Shown in pieces: positions 27,123-35,179 of a stretch of 64,000 nucleotides of DNA. The stretch is from positions 62,001 to 126,000 of the forward strand of contig NZ_JBGUAX010000008.1 in assembly GCF_041821065.1 (NCBI RefSeq). The letters are read 5' to 3'. This DNA is from Egicoccus sp. AB-alg2. GTDB lineage: Bacteria > Actinomycetota > Nitriliruptoria > Nitriliruptorales > Nitriliruptoraceae. Within the stretch, counting starts at the first letter, position 1, and every line of letters begins with the position of its first letter. Below the pieces are notes generated by a model. That model searched no databases and was not told where the DNA came from. It worked only from the letters and a program-made list of their open reading frames with translations. A program made the translations under genes and the position numbers.

Positions 27123-27533
27123 TCATTTCGGACTGGACCAAACGGATCTGACCGAGTAAGGCGGGGTGGCCGAGCGGTCCATGGCCTGTTCTGGTCACTC
27201 TCCGTGGCTGCACCTGCGCACATCGGGCTTGACGCGCTAGTGCGAGTCGGCATACGACTATGGCGGCTGGACCGAACGTTCGGGCGCTCCAGCTGCCGCA
27301 TGACACGGCCCTGTCGGAGGGTCGCGCGTGTCGGCGGTCGGTGAACCGGGGGGTGAACGCCGGCCGAGGGGAGGAGACTGGGAGCGCGGGGCACCGGCTG
27401 CCGCACCAGGGGCGCGCTGGGAGCGCATCGATCACCGCGGGGGAGTGGCGGTGAACGATGCCGGCGTCCCCTGGGACGGCTGCCGGCGTCCCCGGCCCTG
27501 GCCTGCCCATGCCCGAGACTGGGAGCAGGTCAG
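27123..27533. other. Gene-free region with a tRNA-like fragment
   Basis: No convincing gene is seen in these 411 bases. Bases 27165-27179 (GGTGGCCGAGCGGTC) match the acceptor/D-arm boundary of serine tRNAs exactly, but no anticodon stem or T-arm (GGTTCGAATC) follows, so it is a fragment or a coincidence. TTGACG at 27229-27234, followed by an AT-richer stretch around 27252-27261, is a weak promoter candidate for the peptidase gene. Short frames at 27260-27454 and 27328-27567 have no family resemblance or ribosome site and are not annotated. Confidence 0.4.
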
Positions 27534-30374
27534 ATGGAACGAACGCATTCGCGCCTCGCGGCGGTGACGGTCACCGCCGCGATGGTCGCCCTTCTGGTGC
27601 CGGTGGCATCGGGAACGGAGGCGGCGGCGCAGTCCACGGTGCCGGCATCGGGGTTCCTCACGGGCCCCAACGACGGGGCACCCGAGGACATCGCCACGAG
27701 CTACTTCCGCGAGGAGGCGGCCACCTACGGACTGTCCAGCAGCGACGTCGCCGACCTGGCGGTGCGCTCGAGCTACGTCAGTCGTCACAACGGCGTCACG
27801 CACGTCAACCTCAACCAGCGGTACGAGGGACTCGAGGTCTTCGGTGCCGACACGACGGTCAACATCGCGGCCGACGGCAGCGTCGTGTTCGTGGGTGGTG
27901 CGTCGGTCAGCGGGCTCGCCGCGGCGCCGACGGACGCGGATCTGACCGCGGCCGACGCGGTCGAGGCCGCCGCCGAGGCCCTGGACCTCGACGAACCCGA
28001 GGACCTGCGCACGCTGCGGCGCCGGACCGGGCCGGCCCGGGAGACGGTGCTGAGCGACGGCGGCATCTCCGACGAGCCGATCCCGGCCCGCCTCGGGTGG
28101 CAGCCCACCGACAAGGGCCTGCGGCTCGCCTGGCAACTGGTCATCGACGACGCCTCGGACGTCCACCTGTGGAACGCCACGGTGGACGCGAAGACCGGTG
28201 AACTGCTCGACGTCGACGACTGGACCTCGCACGACCACGAGGACGACCTGACCGCGACGCTCTCGCGCGCAGGTGGGCCGTCGTCGTCGGCCTCGTCCGC
28301 ACTGGCCGCGCTCGCGCCGCCGAGCCGTGTCGAGGACGGGTCGAGCTACCGGGTCTTCGCCTTCCCGGCGGAAACGCCCAACGACGCCCCCACGACCCTG
28401 GTGACCGAACCGGCCGACGCCGAGGCGTCGCCGTTCGGCTGGCACGACACCGACGGTGCGCACGGGGCGGAGCACACGACCACGCGTGGCAACAACGTGC
28501 ACGCGTACTTCGACCAGGACGCCAACAACCAGCCCGACCCCGGGTTCGACCTGGACGGCGGGGCCGGCCTGACCTTCGACCACGAGCCCGACCTGCACGA
28601 GCACGCACAGAACTACCGTGAGAGCGCGCTCACCAACCTGTTCTACTGGAACAACCTGTTCCACGACCTCGCGTGGCGCTACGGCTTCGACGAGGCGTCG
28701 GGCAACTTCCAGCAGAACAAGTACGGCGCGACGCAGGCCAACGGCAACCCCGTCCCCGGTGGCGACCACGTCCGCGCCGAGGCCGCTGACGGCGGTGGCA
28801 CCAACAACGCGAACTTCTCCACGCCGGCCAACTACGGCGGCACGCCGCGCATGCAGATGTTCCTGTGGCCGGGCAACCAGTTCGGTTCCCAGAATCAGAT
28901 CATCGTGGACGGCGTCGGCGAGTTCGGCGCCGGCTGGGCGCGGTTCGCACCGGCCCCGACCGCCGCGGGCCTGTCCGACCGGGAGATCGTCTACGCCGGC
29001 ACCGGCTGCAGCGCGGGGCTGTACCCGACCGAGCTACCCGCCGGACCGTGGATGGCGATCGTCGACGGTGGCACGACGGGTGGGCTGTGCACCAACCCGA
29101 TCCGTGCGCAGGTGGCCCAGTCCCTGGGCGCCGACGCGCTGGTCGTCGCCCACAACACCACGGCGGCGGCGCCCATCCTGACCGGGGCCATCACCCTGCC
29201 GCGGGTCGAGATCCCGGTCGTCAGCATCACGCAGGCGGACGGGAACACCATCAAGGCCGCCGTCGCCGACGGGTCGACCACGGGCGCGGTGCGCAAGCAC
29301 CCCGACCACCCCGGCATCCGCGACGGTGACCTCGAGGCCGGCATCATCATCCACGAGTACGGCCACGGCGTGTCGAACCGGCTCACCGGTGGTCCCGGGA
29401 TCAACTGCCTGTCGGGCAACGAGCAGGCCGGTGAGGGCTGGAGCGACTACCTCGCGATCGCCCTGCTGATCGACCCCGAACTCGACGACCCCGAGGGGCC
29501 GCGTGGCATGGGCCCCTACGCCCTGTTCCAGGACTCGCGTGAGGGCAACGGCATCCGCCCGCGCCCGTACTCGCGCAACTGGGACATCCAGCCCTTCAGC
29601 TACGACAGCATCAAGACCGGCGGGTGGCTGAACGGCACCTCGCTGGCGCTGCCGCACGGCCTCGGGCACGGCTGGGCCGCGGTGCTGTGGGACATGACCT
29701 GGGATCTCATCGACAAGCACGGGTTCAACCCCAACGTCTACGAGGACTGGAGCACCGGCGGGAACAACCTCGCCTACCAGCTCGTCATGGACGGGATGAA
29801 GTTCCAGGGCTGCGGCCCCGGTCTGGTGGTGGCCCGCGACGCGATCATCGCCGCGGACGCCGCCCTCACCGGTGGTGACAACGCCTGCACCCTGTGGGCG
29901 TCGTTCGCCCGTCGCGGTCTGGGCTACAGCGCCGTGCAGGGCACGACCAACCGCAACGACAACGACGAGGCGTTCGACACCCATCCGGCGTGTCAGAACG
30001 GCTTCCAGTCACCGGTCCGTGCCGGTGCCGGTCAGCTCAACACGGTCGGCGCCGGCTCGACCGTGCCGATGCGGTTCGACCTCGGCGCCAACCGTGGCAA
30101 GGACGTCCTCGCCACCAACTCCCCGTACTCCCGGCAGGTCGACTGCGACACGCTCGCCGTCGTGAGCCAGGACCCGAACTTCACCACCCCACGTGCCGCG
30201 CCAGTCGCGGCCGACAGCCCCGGCAACGCGAGTCTGTCGGTCACCAACCGCGGGATCTACTCCTTCAACTGGAAGACCGCCGAGGGTTGGGTCGACACCT
30301 GTCGTGAGTTCGTGCTGACGCGGGACGACGGCCAGCAGCACCGGGCCTTCTTCCGGTTCGTCGAGGCGGACTGA
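27534..30374 (+). CDS. Secreted M36 (fungalysin) zinc metallopeptidase with PA domain
   Basis: A 946-residue exported pre-pro-peptidase. A signal peptide occupies residues 1-33 (cut near GTEAAAQ). A fungalysin/thermolysin propeptide (FTP) region, with NLNQRYEGLEVFGADTTVNI and LAWQLVIDD, covers about 45-250. The M36 catalytic domain has the zinc motif HEYGH at His607-Glu608-His611 and the third ligand Glu634 in AGEGWSDYLAI. A protease-associated (PA) domain is inserted at about 458-584, just before the zinc motif, and may restrict substrate access. The C-terminus (about 830-946) is a small beta-rich domain. The ATG is preceded by GGGAG and AGG. It probably degrades extracellular protein for nutrition. 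It stands alone, with a hairpin after it. Confidence 0.92.
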   Translation: MERTHSRLAAVTVTAAMVALLVPVASGTEAAAQSTVPASGFLTGPNDGAPEDIATSYFREEAATYGLSSSDVADLAVRSSYVSRHNGVTHVNLNQRYEGLEVFGADTTVNIAADGSVVFVGGASVSGLAAAPTDADLTAADAVEAAAEALDLDEPEDLRTLRRRTGPARETVLSDGGISDEPIPARLGWQPTDKGLRLAWQLVIDDASDVHLWNATVDAKTGELLDVDDWTSHDHEDDLTATLSRAGGPSSSASSALAALAPPSRVEDGSSYRVFAFPAETPNDAPTTLVTEPADAEASPFGWHDTDGAHGAEHTTTRGNNVHAYFDQDANNQPDPGFDLDGGAGLTFDHEPDLHEHAQNYRESALTNLFYWNNLFHDLAWRYGFDEASGNFQQNKYGATQANGNPVPGGDHVRAEAADGGGTNNANFSTPANYGGTPRMQMFLWPGNQFGSQNQIIVDGVGEFGAGWARFAPAPTAAGLSDREIVYAGTGCSAGLYPTELPAGPWMAIVDGGTTGGLCTNPIRAQVAQSLGADALVVAHNTTAAAPILTGAITLPRVEIPVVSITQADGNTIKAAVADGSTTGAVRKHPDHPGIRDGDLEAGIIIHEYGHGVSNRLTGGPGINCLSGNEQAGEGWSDYLAIALLIDPELDDPEGPRGMGPYALFQDSREGNGIRPRPYSRNWDIQPFSYDSIKTGGWLNGTSLALPHGLGHGWAAVLWDMTWDLIDKHGFNPNVYEDWSTGGNNLAYQLVMDGMKFQGCGPGLVVARDAIIAADAALTGGDNACTLWASFARRGLGYSAVQGTTNRNDNDEAFDTHPACQNGFQSPVRAGAGQLNTVGAGSTVPMRFDLGANRGKDVLATNSPYSRQVDCDTLAVVSQDPNFTTPRAAPVAADSPGNASLSVTNRGIYSFNWKTAEGWVDTCREFVLTRDDGQQHRAFFRFVEAD

Positions 30375-30412
30375 CGCCACCTGGCGCAGGCCGCTGGCCT
30401 GCCTATCCTGAC

Positions 30413-30445
30413 GCGGGGTGGGGACCGACATGGTCTCCACCCCGC
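30413..30445 (+). terminator. Hairpin after the M36 peptidase gene
   Basis: A 14-bp stem with one G-T wobble (30413-30426 with 30432-30445) and a 5-base loop starts 39 bases after the peptidase stop. A -10-like TATCCT at 30404-30409 lies just before it, so the same stem may instead be the first thing transcribed in the leader of the next gene. Confidence 0.6.
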
Positions 30446-30466
30446 GCCACCCGTCACGAGGCAGGC

Positions 30467-31060
30467 ATGCGGTACCCCGACGCTCGGCCCACCGCCCGGC
30501 CCACCCGACCGCGGCGTCACGTCATGGCGCTGGCGGCAGTCGTGATGCTGGGGCTGGCCGTGACGGCGTGCGGCGGGGACGCGGGAACGGATGCGCCGGC
30601 CCCCGGGGCCGACGAACCGTCTCCGGACGATCCCGCGGCGCTGCCGGAGGACCAGACGTCGGGCGACGACGTTCCCGCGTCGGGCGAGGACGAGCCCGCG
30701 TCGGGCGACGGGCCGGCACCCACCGTCGACGACGGCGACCCGGCCAGCGACCTGCCCGAGGGGGCGACGCTGGTGACCGAGGACGACGACGGTCGCACCA
30801 TCCCGCTGACCGTCGGGGACCTGCTGGTCGTGCGGTTGTCCAGCGCGTGGTCCTGGGACCAGGCCGGCGCCACCGGCGCGCTGGAGATCACGCCCGTCGA
30901 CCACTTCGCCGACCCCGGCTACGCCGAGTGGCACGTCACCGCCGGCGCGGCCGGTCCGGCCGAGCTGGCCTTCGACGGCAGCCCGAACTGCGCCGACGAG
31001 CAGGCATGCCCACCCCGCACCGTCACCGTGTCCCTGGACGTGCTCGAGGCGAGCGCGTAG
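30467..31060 (+). CDS. Small lipoprotein with a chagasin-like beta domain
   Basis: A 197-residue predicted lipoprotein with a lipobox of LAVTAC type (Cys35), then an acidic, Pro-rich, repeated linker (PASGEDEPASGDGP) to about residue 95. The C-terminal 100 residues form a beta-sandwich-like domain (IPLTVGDLLVVRLSSAWSWDQAG, GYAEWHVTAGAAGPAELAF). The spacing of this domain resembles the chagasin/I42 peptidase-inhibitor fold, but the key loop motifs are not clearly conserved, so this is only a fold suggestion. The start is supported by GAGGCAGG. It lies directly downstream of the secreted M36 peptidase, which makes a protective or inhibitory role conceivable. Function unknown. Confidence 0.72.
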   Translation: MRYPDARPTARPTRPRRHVMALAAVVMLGLAVTACGGDAGTDAPAPGADEPSPDDPAALPEDQTSGDDVPASGEDEPASGDGPAPTVDDGDPASDLPEGATLVTEDDDGRTIPLTVGDLLVVRLSSAWSWDQAGATGALEITPVDHFADPGYAEWHVTAGAAGPAELAFDGSPNCADEQACPPRTVTVSLDVLEASA

Positions 31061-31146
31061 GCGGCCCCAGCGCCGGATGAATTCGGCAGCGGCTGTTGCT
31101 GGATAGCCCATCAGCACGGCGGCTGGCGGTGACCTCCGCGTCGCCA

Positions 31147-31394
31147 GGCATCCGGCACCTACGGCGGTTTCCGACGTGCTGACCTCCGGGGCGGACCGCG
31201 CGCCCGCCCACTCCCTGAGCATGGCCAGGTTTCCGGCGCTCCGGCGGTTGGACCGGGCCGCGCGCCCGCCCACTCCCTGAGCATGGCCAGGTTTCCGGCG
31301 TTCCGGCGGTTGGGCCGGCCGAGCTCCCGACCCACTCCCTGAGCATGGCCAGGTTTCCAGCGTGCCGACGTCCGGGGCGGACCGCGCGCCCATG
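31147..31394. repeat. Four-unit 62-bp tandem repeat
   Basis: Units start at 31147, 31209, 31271 and 31333. Units 2-4 share CACTCCCTGAGCATGGCCAG followed by GTTTCC exactly. Their second halves come in two versions: GCGNTCCGGCGGTTG in units 2 and 3, and a GACNTCCGGGGCGGACCGCG type in units 1 and 4. Unit 1 is degenerate in its first half. The block sits in the 440-base gap between the lipoprotein gene and a convergent small gene, and no frame through it looks coding. The pieces between the conserved blocks are themselves repeated, so this is not a CRISPR array. The rest of the gap (31061-31146 and 31395-31500) shows nothing I recognise. Confidence 0.8.
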
Positions 31395-31500
31395 CGATGG
31401 TCGACCAGGAGAACCCGCCCGTAGGGGGCCAACCAGCCGACTCGACGAGGGTGACGATGTGGGGTGGCGGTTACCGCGGTCGGGTGCGTGTTCACCTCGG

Positions 31501-31896
31501 TCAGGAGCCGCTGGCGACGACCGATCGCTCCAGCACGGCGATGAGCTCGTCATGGTCGGTGGGGGTGATCAGCTCGTCGAGGTCCACCGGCCGATCATCG
31601 AGACGTAGCCGCAGCAGCCCGAGGCCGATCGCTTCCTCTGCGGCCGCGATCAGCAGCTCCGCATCGAGAAGGCGGGGCTCGCGCATCCGGAACCCGTCGC
31701 TGTGGCGGACCGCATCCGCAGGCTGTACGAGACCGCAGAACACCGGACCGGGACCGGCGTTGTAAGCCGCCACCTCGCCGTGGATACGGGTACGGACCAC
31801 GTCTCGGACGCTCACCTCGTCAGGCAGGTCGGCGACCCGGGCACCACCGAGCACGTGCCCTGCCCGGCTCTGGTCTCGCATCATGATCTCGGCCAT
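31501..31896 (-). CDS. Conserved hypothetical protein
   Basis: A 131-residue soluble, acidic protein (from MAEIMMRDQS). The central segment reads LPDEVSVRDVVRTRIHGEVAAYNAG, then FCGLVQPADAV, then RLLDAELLIAAAEEAIGLGLLRLRLDDRPVDLDELI. This layout recalls a small uncharacterised actinobacterial family with a 'VRDLI..RV..EV..YN' helix and a 'DDRQV..LDE' ending, but I cannot name it. The ATG at 31896 is preferred because a -10-like TACGCT (complement of 31904-31909) ends 7 bases before it, suggesting a leaderless mRNA. A GTG at 31926 would add 10 residues. No functional partner is evident nearby. Confidence 0.6.
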   Translation of the reverse strand: MAEIMMRDQSRAGHVLGGARVADLPDEVSVRDVVRTRIHGEVAAYNAGPGPVFCGLVQPADAVRHSDGFRMREPRLLDAELLIAAAEEAIGLGLLRLRLDDRPVDLDELITPTDHDELIAVLERSVVASGS

Positions 31897-32100
31897 GGGC
31901 ACCAGCGTAGGTCGTCGCCGCTCCACACCGGCTCGTAGGGGCGGAGGTCGAATCCGGGCGGCAGGTGACCCGGTAAGAAGCGCCCGGATCCACTTGGTCG
32001 CCCGCGGCGGTTATCGCCCGGTTGGCGATTGACCGGTGCGTTCTCCGATGCGTCGTGTGCTCGAGTCTTCGCGTCCGGCATGATGGAGGGCCGACATCGG

Positions 32101-32658
32101 ATGACGAGAGCGGCTGTGGCAGACGCCGAGTGGCCCGAGGTGTTGCTGACGGAGCGCACTCGGCTTCGCCCGGTTCGGGTGGACGACGCTCCAGCCGTGT
32201 TCGCGTCGTACGCCGCGGATGAGCGTGTCACCCGATTCTTGACCTGGGCGCCGAACAAGACCGTCGACGACGTGCGCGCCTTCCTCGCGCGTCTGATGGA
32301 AGACATCTTGCGCGGGAGACAGTTCGCTTGGGCCATCCAGAGCCGAGGTGACGAGCGGCTCATCGGGATGGTGAACGCGCGCGTGCAGGCCCACATGGTC
32401 GAACTGGCCTACGTGCTGGCCTACGACCGGTGGGGGCAGGGCTTGATGTCGGAGGCGGTGGCCGCTGTCGTGGAGGCGGCACAGCGCAAGCCCCAGGTGT
32501 TTCGGATCTGGGGGTACCACGATGTCGACAACCCGGCATCGGGCCGCGTGATGCAGAAGGCCGGGCTCGAGCACGAAGGTCGCCTTCGGCGCTGGGCGTT
32601 GCACCCGAACGTCTCGCGCACGCCCCGCGACGTCGAGGTCTACTGCTGGGTGCGGTAG
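32101..32658 (+). CDS. GNAT-family N-acetyltransferase (RimJ/RimL type)
   Basis: A 185-residue acetyltransferase of the RimJ/RimL-like GNAT group. LLTERTRLRPVRVDDAPAVFASYA opens the fold, the acetyl-CoA-binding loop is YDRWGQGLMSEAV (R/Q-x-x-G-x-G/A pattern), and the C-terminal VDNPASGRVMQKAGLEHEGRLRRW is the classic N..S..vm.KaG.e.EG motif. The ATG at 32101 has GGAGGG 10 bases upstream; the frame is open further up without a better start. It probably acetylates an amine on a protein N-terminus or small molecule. Neighbours give no hint of the substrate. Confidence 0.85.
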   Translation: MTRAAVADAEWPEVLLTERTRLRPVRVDDAPAVFASYAADERVTRFLTWAPNKTVDDVRAFLARLMEDILRGRQFAWAIQSRGDERLIGMVNARVQAHMVELAYVLAYDRWGQGLMSEAVAAVVEAAQRKPQVFRIWGYHDVDNPASGRVMQKAGLEHEGRLRRWALHPNVSRTPRDVEVYCWVR

Positions 32659-32760
32659 CACTTCAGCGCCGCCCGCCATGCTCAGCGCCGGCAGGAGCGG
32701 AGCAGCCGGTGCTGTCGTGGCCGCGGTAGCGTCGGGCCGAGCAGCAGACGTGGGGGCCGC

Positions 32761-33404
32761 GTGCACCTTGATCCAGACATCCGAGCCTTCTACGAACGTG
32801 GGGCGGAGGCCGACCGATTACGTGGAGGGTTCCCGTCGGGTCCGTTGGAACTCGAGCGGACGAAAGAGCTCATCGATCGCTCCCTGCCCGACGGCAGCCT
32901 GCAGATCTTGGGCGTCGGTGGTGGCCCTGGGGTGTATGCCTCGTGGCTGATGGATGGCGGCCACGCGGTCTGCTTGGTGGACCCTGTTCCGTTGCACGTC
33001 GAGCAAGCGGCCGCGGCTGGCGTGGATACGGCACTCGGTGATGCTCGTCGTCTGACTCAGCCGGACGCCTCGGTCGACGTGGTGCTGATGCTCGGTAGCC
33101 CATGGTTGCGGAAGCGGTCGCAAACGGCGCGTTCCGGGGCGGGGCAACGGTGTTCACCAACGCCTACTTCCACCTCCCGAGCGAGCTCGCCAGCGAGGTC
33201 GAAGCCGCCGGCTTCCAGGAGGCAGAGGTCTTCAGCATCGAGGGCCCAGGTTTCCTGGTCCACAACTTCGAGGAGCGCTGGGCAGACCCGGCGCGCCGCG
33301 AGACCCTGCTGGCCACCGCCCGTCTCGTGGAGACGGAACCAGAGATGCTGGCCGCGGCCAGCCACCTGCTGACCGTTGCGAGGAAGCCTGAGACGATTCG
33401 CTGA
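32761..33404 (+). pseudogene. Class I SAM-dependent methyltransferase, internally deleted and frameshifted
   Basis: The first frame (from GTG 32761) encodes about 113 residues of a methyltransferase with the SAM motif LGVGGGPGVYASWL, ending at VDVVLMLGS. From 33102 the next frame encodes the C-terminal 100 residues of the same family (VFTNAYFHLPSELASEVEAAGF, EGPGFLVHNFEERWADPARRE, AASHLLTVARKPE). The middle segment that intact relatives carry between these parts (the PLYHL, VLRPGG and following region, roughly 60-70 residues) is missing and the frame changes at the junction near 33100. Two separately functional proteins are unlikely. A -10-like TAGCGT lies at 32727-32732. Confidence 0.75.
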
Positions 33405-33527
33405 TCGCGCGGCAAGCGCTACCTGCCGGTCGTGTCGGATGCCTCCCGACGTTTTGCGCTCACCCGTTGAGCCCGCACCCCTTCTGCGCACCACTCGGGC
33501 CTGTCTCCACGACACCCGCTGCCGAAC

Positions 33528-34961
33528 TCAGCGCCCGACCAACGGCAGACCCGTGATGGCCTCGATCATCTCGCTGGCGCGGGTGGCAGCGGCCGCCGGC
33601 GTGAGCCGGCCGGTCAGAACCGCCTCGCACATCGCCTGCAGTTGCACCGACACGCGCACGTACGCCGCCGTCTGTGGTCGCACGGCGGCCTGGTCGACCA
33701 GCGACGACGTCAGCGCCAGCAGCGGCGAGTCCCCGGTCGTGCGCTGCACGGCCGACCGGCGCGGCGGAATGCGTCCCGTGTGGCGCGCCATGCGCACCAC
33801 ACGGTCGGTGTCGACGAGGTGCTCGAGTGCGCGCATGGCCAGCTTCGGATTGGCCGCCTGCCGCAGGATCACGTACGTCATGCTGCCCAGGACGCACGCC
33901 GGCGCCCCGCGCGGTCCCGCCGGCACCGCCACGAAGCCGACGTGGTCCCACAGCCGGTCCACGGGGACGTTCATCGAGTCGGCGATGGTCCCGGCCTCGT
34001 AGCTGCCGCCGAAGCTGAACGCCGCCGCACCCTCGGCGAGCAGTCGGGCGGGACGGTCCCACGGCCACCGGACCGCGTCCCGCGAGAGCAGCCCCCCGGT
34101 CACCAGCGACTGCAGGAAGGTCAGTGCCTCGACGGTGTTGGGCGAGTCCAGCCGGATGCCGTCGTCGCCGAGCACCTCGGCGCCGTTGGCCGCGAGCAGG
34201 GCGACGAGGCAGTACGTGGTCGTCTCGTCGGCGCGGGTGCCACCCGGCAGCGCGATCGGGTGGGTGATCCCGAGTGCGGCGGCGTCGCGGGCGGCGGCGG
34301 CGAGTTCCTCCCAGGTCGTGGGCGCGGCCCGGCCGAGCCGGTCCAGGACGTCGCGGCGGTACCAGAGTCCGGCGACGTCCGCGTCGGCGCAGACGCCGTA
34401 GGGCCGCTGCTCGTGCAGGCCCGCCTTCACGCACGCGTCGAGGAAGTCGCGGTCGTGCTCGTCGTGCATCCAGCCCTGGTCCAACTCGTCGAGCGGGTAC
34501 AGGAAGCCGGCCGCGGCCAACTCCGCGACCCACACGGCGTCCAGCAGCGCCACGTCGGGAGCCCGGCCCTCGGCCACGGCGCGGGTCAGCGTCGCGTGCA
34601 GCGCGGGCCGGGCGACGGTCGCCACGTTGAGCGTGACCTCCGGTGGTGGCGACTCGCGCACGATGCGGTCCCAGGCGCCCTCGGTGAGCAGGACCCGCAG
34701 CTCCGGCCCGTCGCTGCGCCGATGCTGCCAATGCGGGTTGACGTACGTGCCGCTGCCGCGCCGGCGCAGGACGACGCCTTCGTCGGCGAGTTCCTTGAGG
34801 GCGCGGTTGACCGGGCTACGGCTGATGGCGAAGCGCTCGCACAGGTCGTGCTCGGTGGGCAGCTGGCCGTCGGCGCCGTACGCGCCGTGGAGGATCTCTT
34901 CGAGCAGCAGCGTCTTGAGCTGGTAGTAGATCGGTACCGGCTGCGAGGGGTCGATGGTCAC
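33528..34961 (-). CDS. GntR-family regulator fused to an extracellular solute-binding-protein-like domain
   Basis: A 477-residue predicted cytoplasmic regulator. Residues 1-75 are a GntR winged helix (PIYYQLKTLLLEEILHG, QLPTEHDLCERFAISRSPVNRAL, GVVLRRRGSGTYV). From about residue 85 to the end the protein resembles a type II, MalE-like family 1 sugar-binding protein (APDVALLDAVWVAELAAAGFLYPLDEL, YGVCADADVAGLWYRRDVLDRLG, TTWEELAAAARDAA, AFSFGGSYEAGTI). There is no signal peptide or lipobox. The GTG at 34961 has GAGGA 6 bases upstream. It is divergent from a glycosidase/ABC-importer operon whose promoter carries a matching inverted repeat, so it probably senses the imported sugar and represses that operon. 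GntR proteins usually carry FadR, HutC or LacI-like sensor domains, so this combination is uncommon. Confidence 0.88.
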   Translation of the reverse strand: MTIDPSQPVPIYYQLKTLLLEEILHGAYGADGQLPTEHDLCERFAISRSPVNRALKELADEGVVLRRRGSGTYVNPHWQHRRSDGPELRVLLTEGAWDRIVRESPPPEVTLNVATVARPALHATLTRAVAEGRAPDVALLDAVWVAELAAAGFLYPLDELDQGWMHDEHDRDFLDACVKAGLHEQRPYGVCADADVAGLWYRRDVLDRLGRAAPTTWEELAAAARDAAALGITHPIALPGGTRADETTTYCLVALLAANGAEVLGDDGIRLDSPNTVEALTFLQSLVTGGLLSRDAVRWPWDRPARLLAEGAAAFSFGGSYEAGTIADSMNVPVDRLWDHVGFVAVPAGPRGAPACVLGSMTYVILRQAANPKLAMRALEHLVDTDRVVRMARHTGRIPPRRSAVQRTTGDSPLLALTSSLVDQAAVRPQTAAYVRVSVQLQAMCEAVLTGRLTPAAAATRASEMIEAITGLPLVGR

Positions 34962-35070
34962 GGTCGGTCCTCGTTGACGTCGGCGGCCGGCACCGCGCGC
35001 CGTTGCCCCGCCCCGAACCCGGGTTGTACCGGATGCCGCGACGTGACACGCCGGTGGCGCGACATCGGAC

Positions 35071-35098
35071 TTGACGCCACCCGCCGCCCGACTAAGTT
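35071..35098 (+). promoter_or_regulatory. Promoter of the second sugar operon
   Basis: TTGACG (35071-35076), a 16-base spacer and TAAGTT (35093-35098) make a good sigma-70-type promoter pointing at the GH63-like gene. Its -10 overlaps the first bases of the inverted repeat annotated next. Confidence 0.6.
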
Positions 35099-35118
35099 TG
35101 TCACAAAGACATGACAAA
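35097..35118. promoter_or_regulatory. Inverted-repeat operator, probable GntR-SBP regulator site
   Basis: A perfect inverted repeat TTTGTCA-N8-TGACAAA spans the end of the -10 and the expected start of transcription. It lies between the divergent GntR-fusion gene and the glycosidase operon. Arms of this size, placed over the transcription start, fit dimeric repression. An in-frame ATG at 35111 lies inside the right arm and is therefore unlikely to be the glycosidase start. Confidence 0.65.
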
Positions 35119-35179
35119 GAGGCAATCGGCGGTGGCGGGGAGGGCGCCACGGCCGGGCCCGGGCGGGAGCATGCACGCG

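Noticed and set aside
27161-27235. Complete tRNA gene
   Set aside because: Only the D-arm region matches; no anticodon stem-loop, T-arm or acceptor 3' strand can be found in the next 75 bases.
27260-27567. Small coding frames before the M36 peptidase
   Set aside because: Two overlapping short frames show no ribosome site, no recognisable family and a composition typical of chance frames in GC-rich DNA.
31147-31394. CRISPR array
   Set aside because: Units are directly adjacent 62-mers in which the would-be spacers are also repeated; there are only four units and no cas genes nearby.
33102-33404. An independent 100-codon gene
   Set aside because: It is the C-terminal part of the methyltransferase family whose N-terminal part lies just upstream in another frame, so it is better read as a broken gene.
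35111-35179. Glycosidase start at ATG 35111
   Set aside because: This ATG lies inside the operator half-site and at about the expected transcription start, and the extra residues do not align with the paralogue at 41088.
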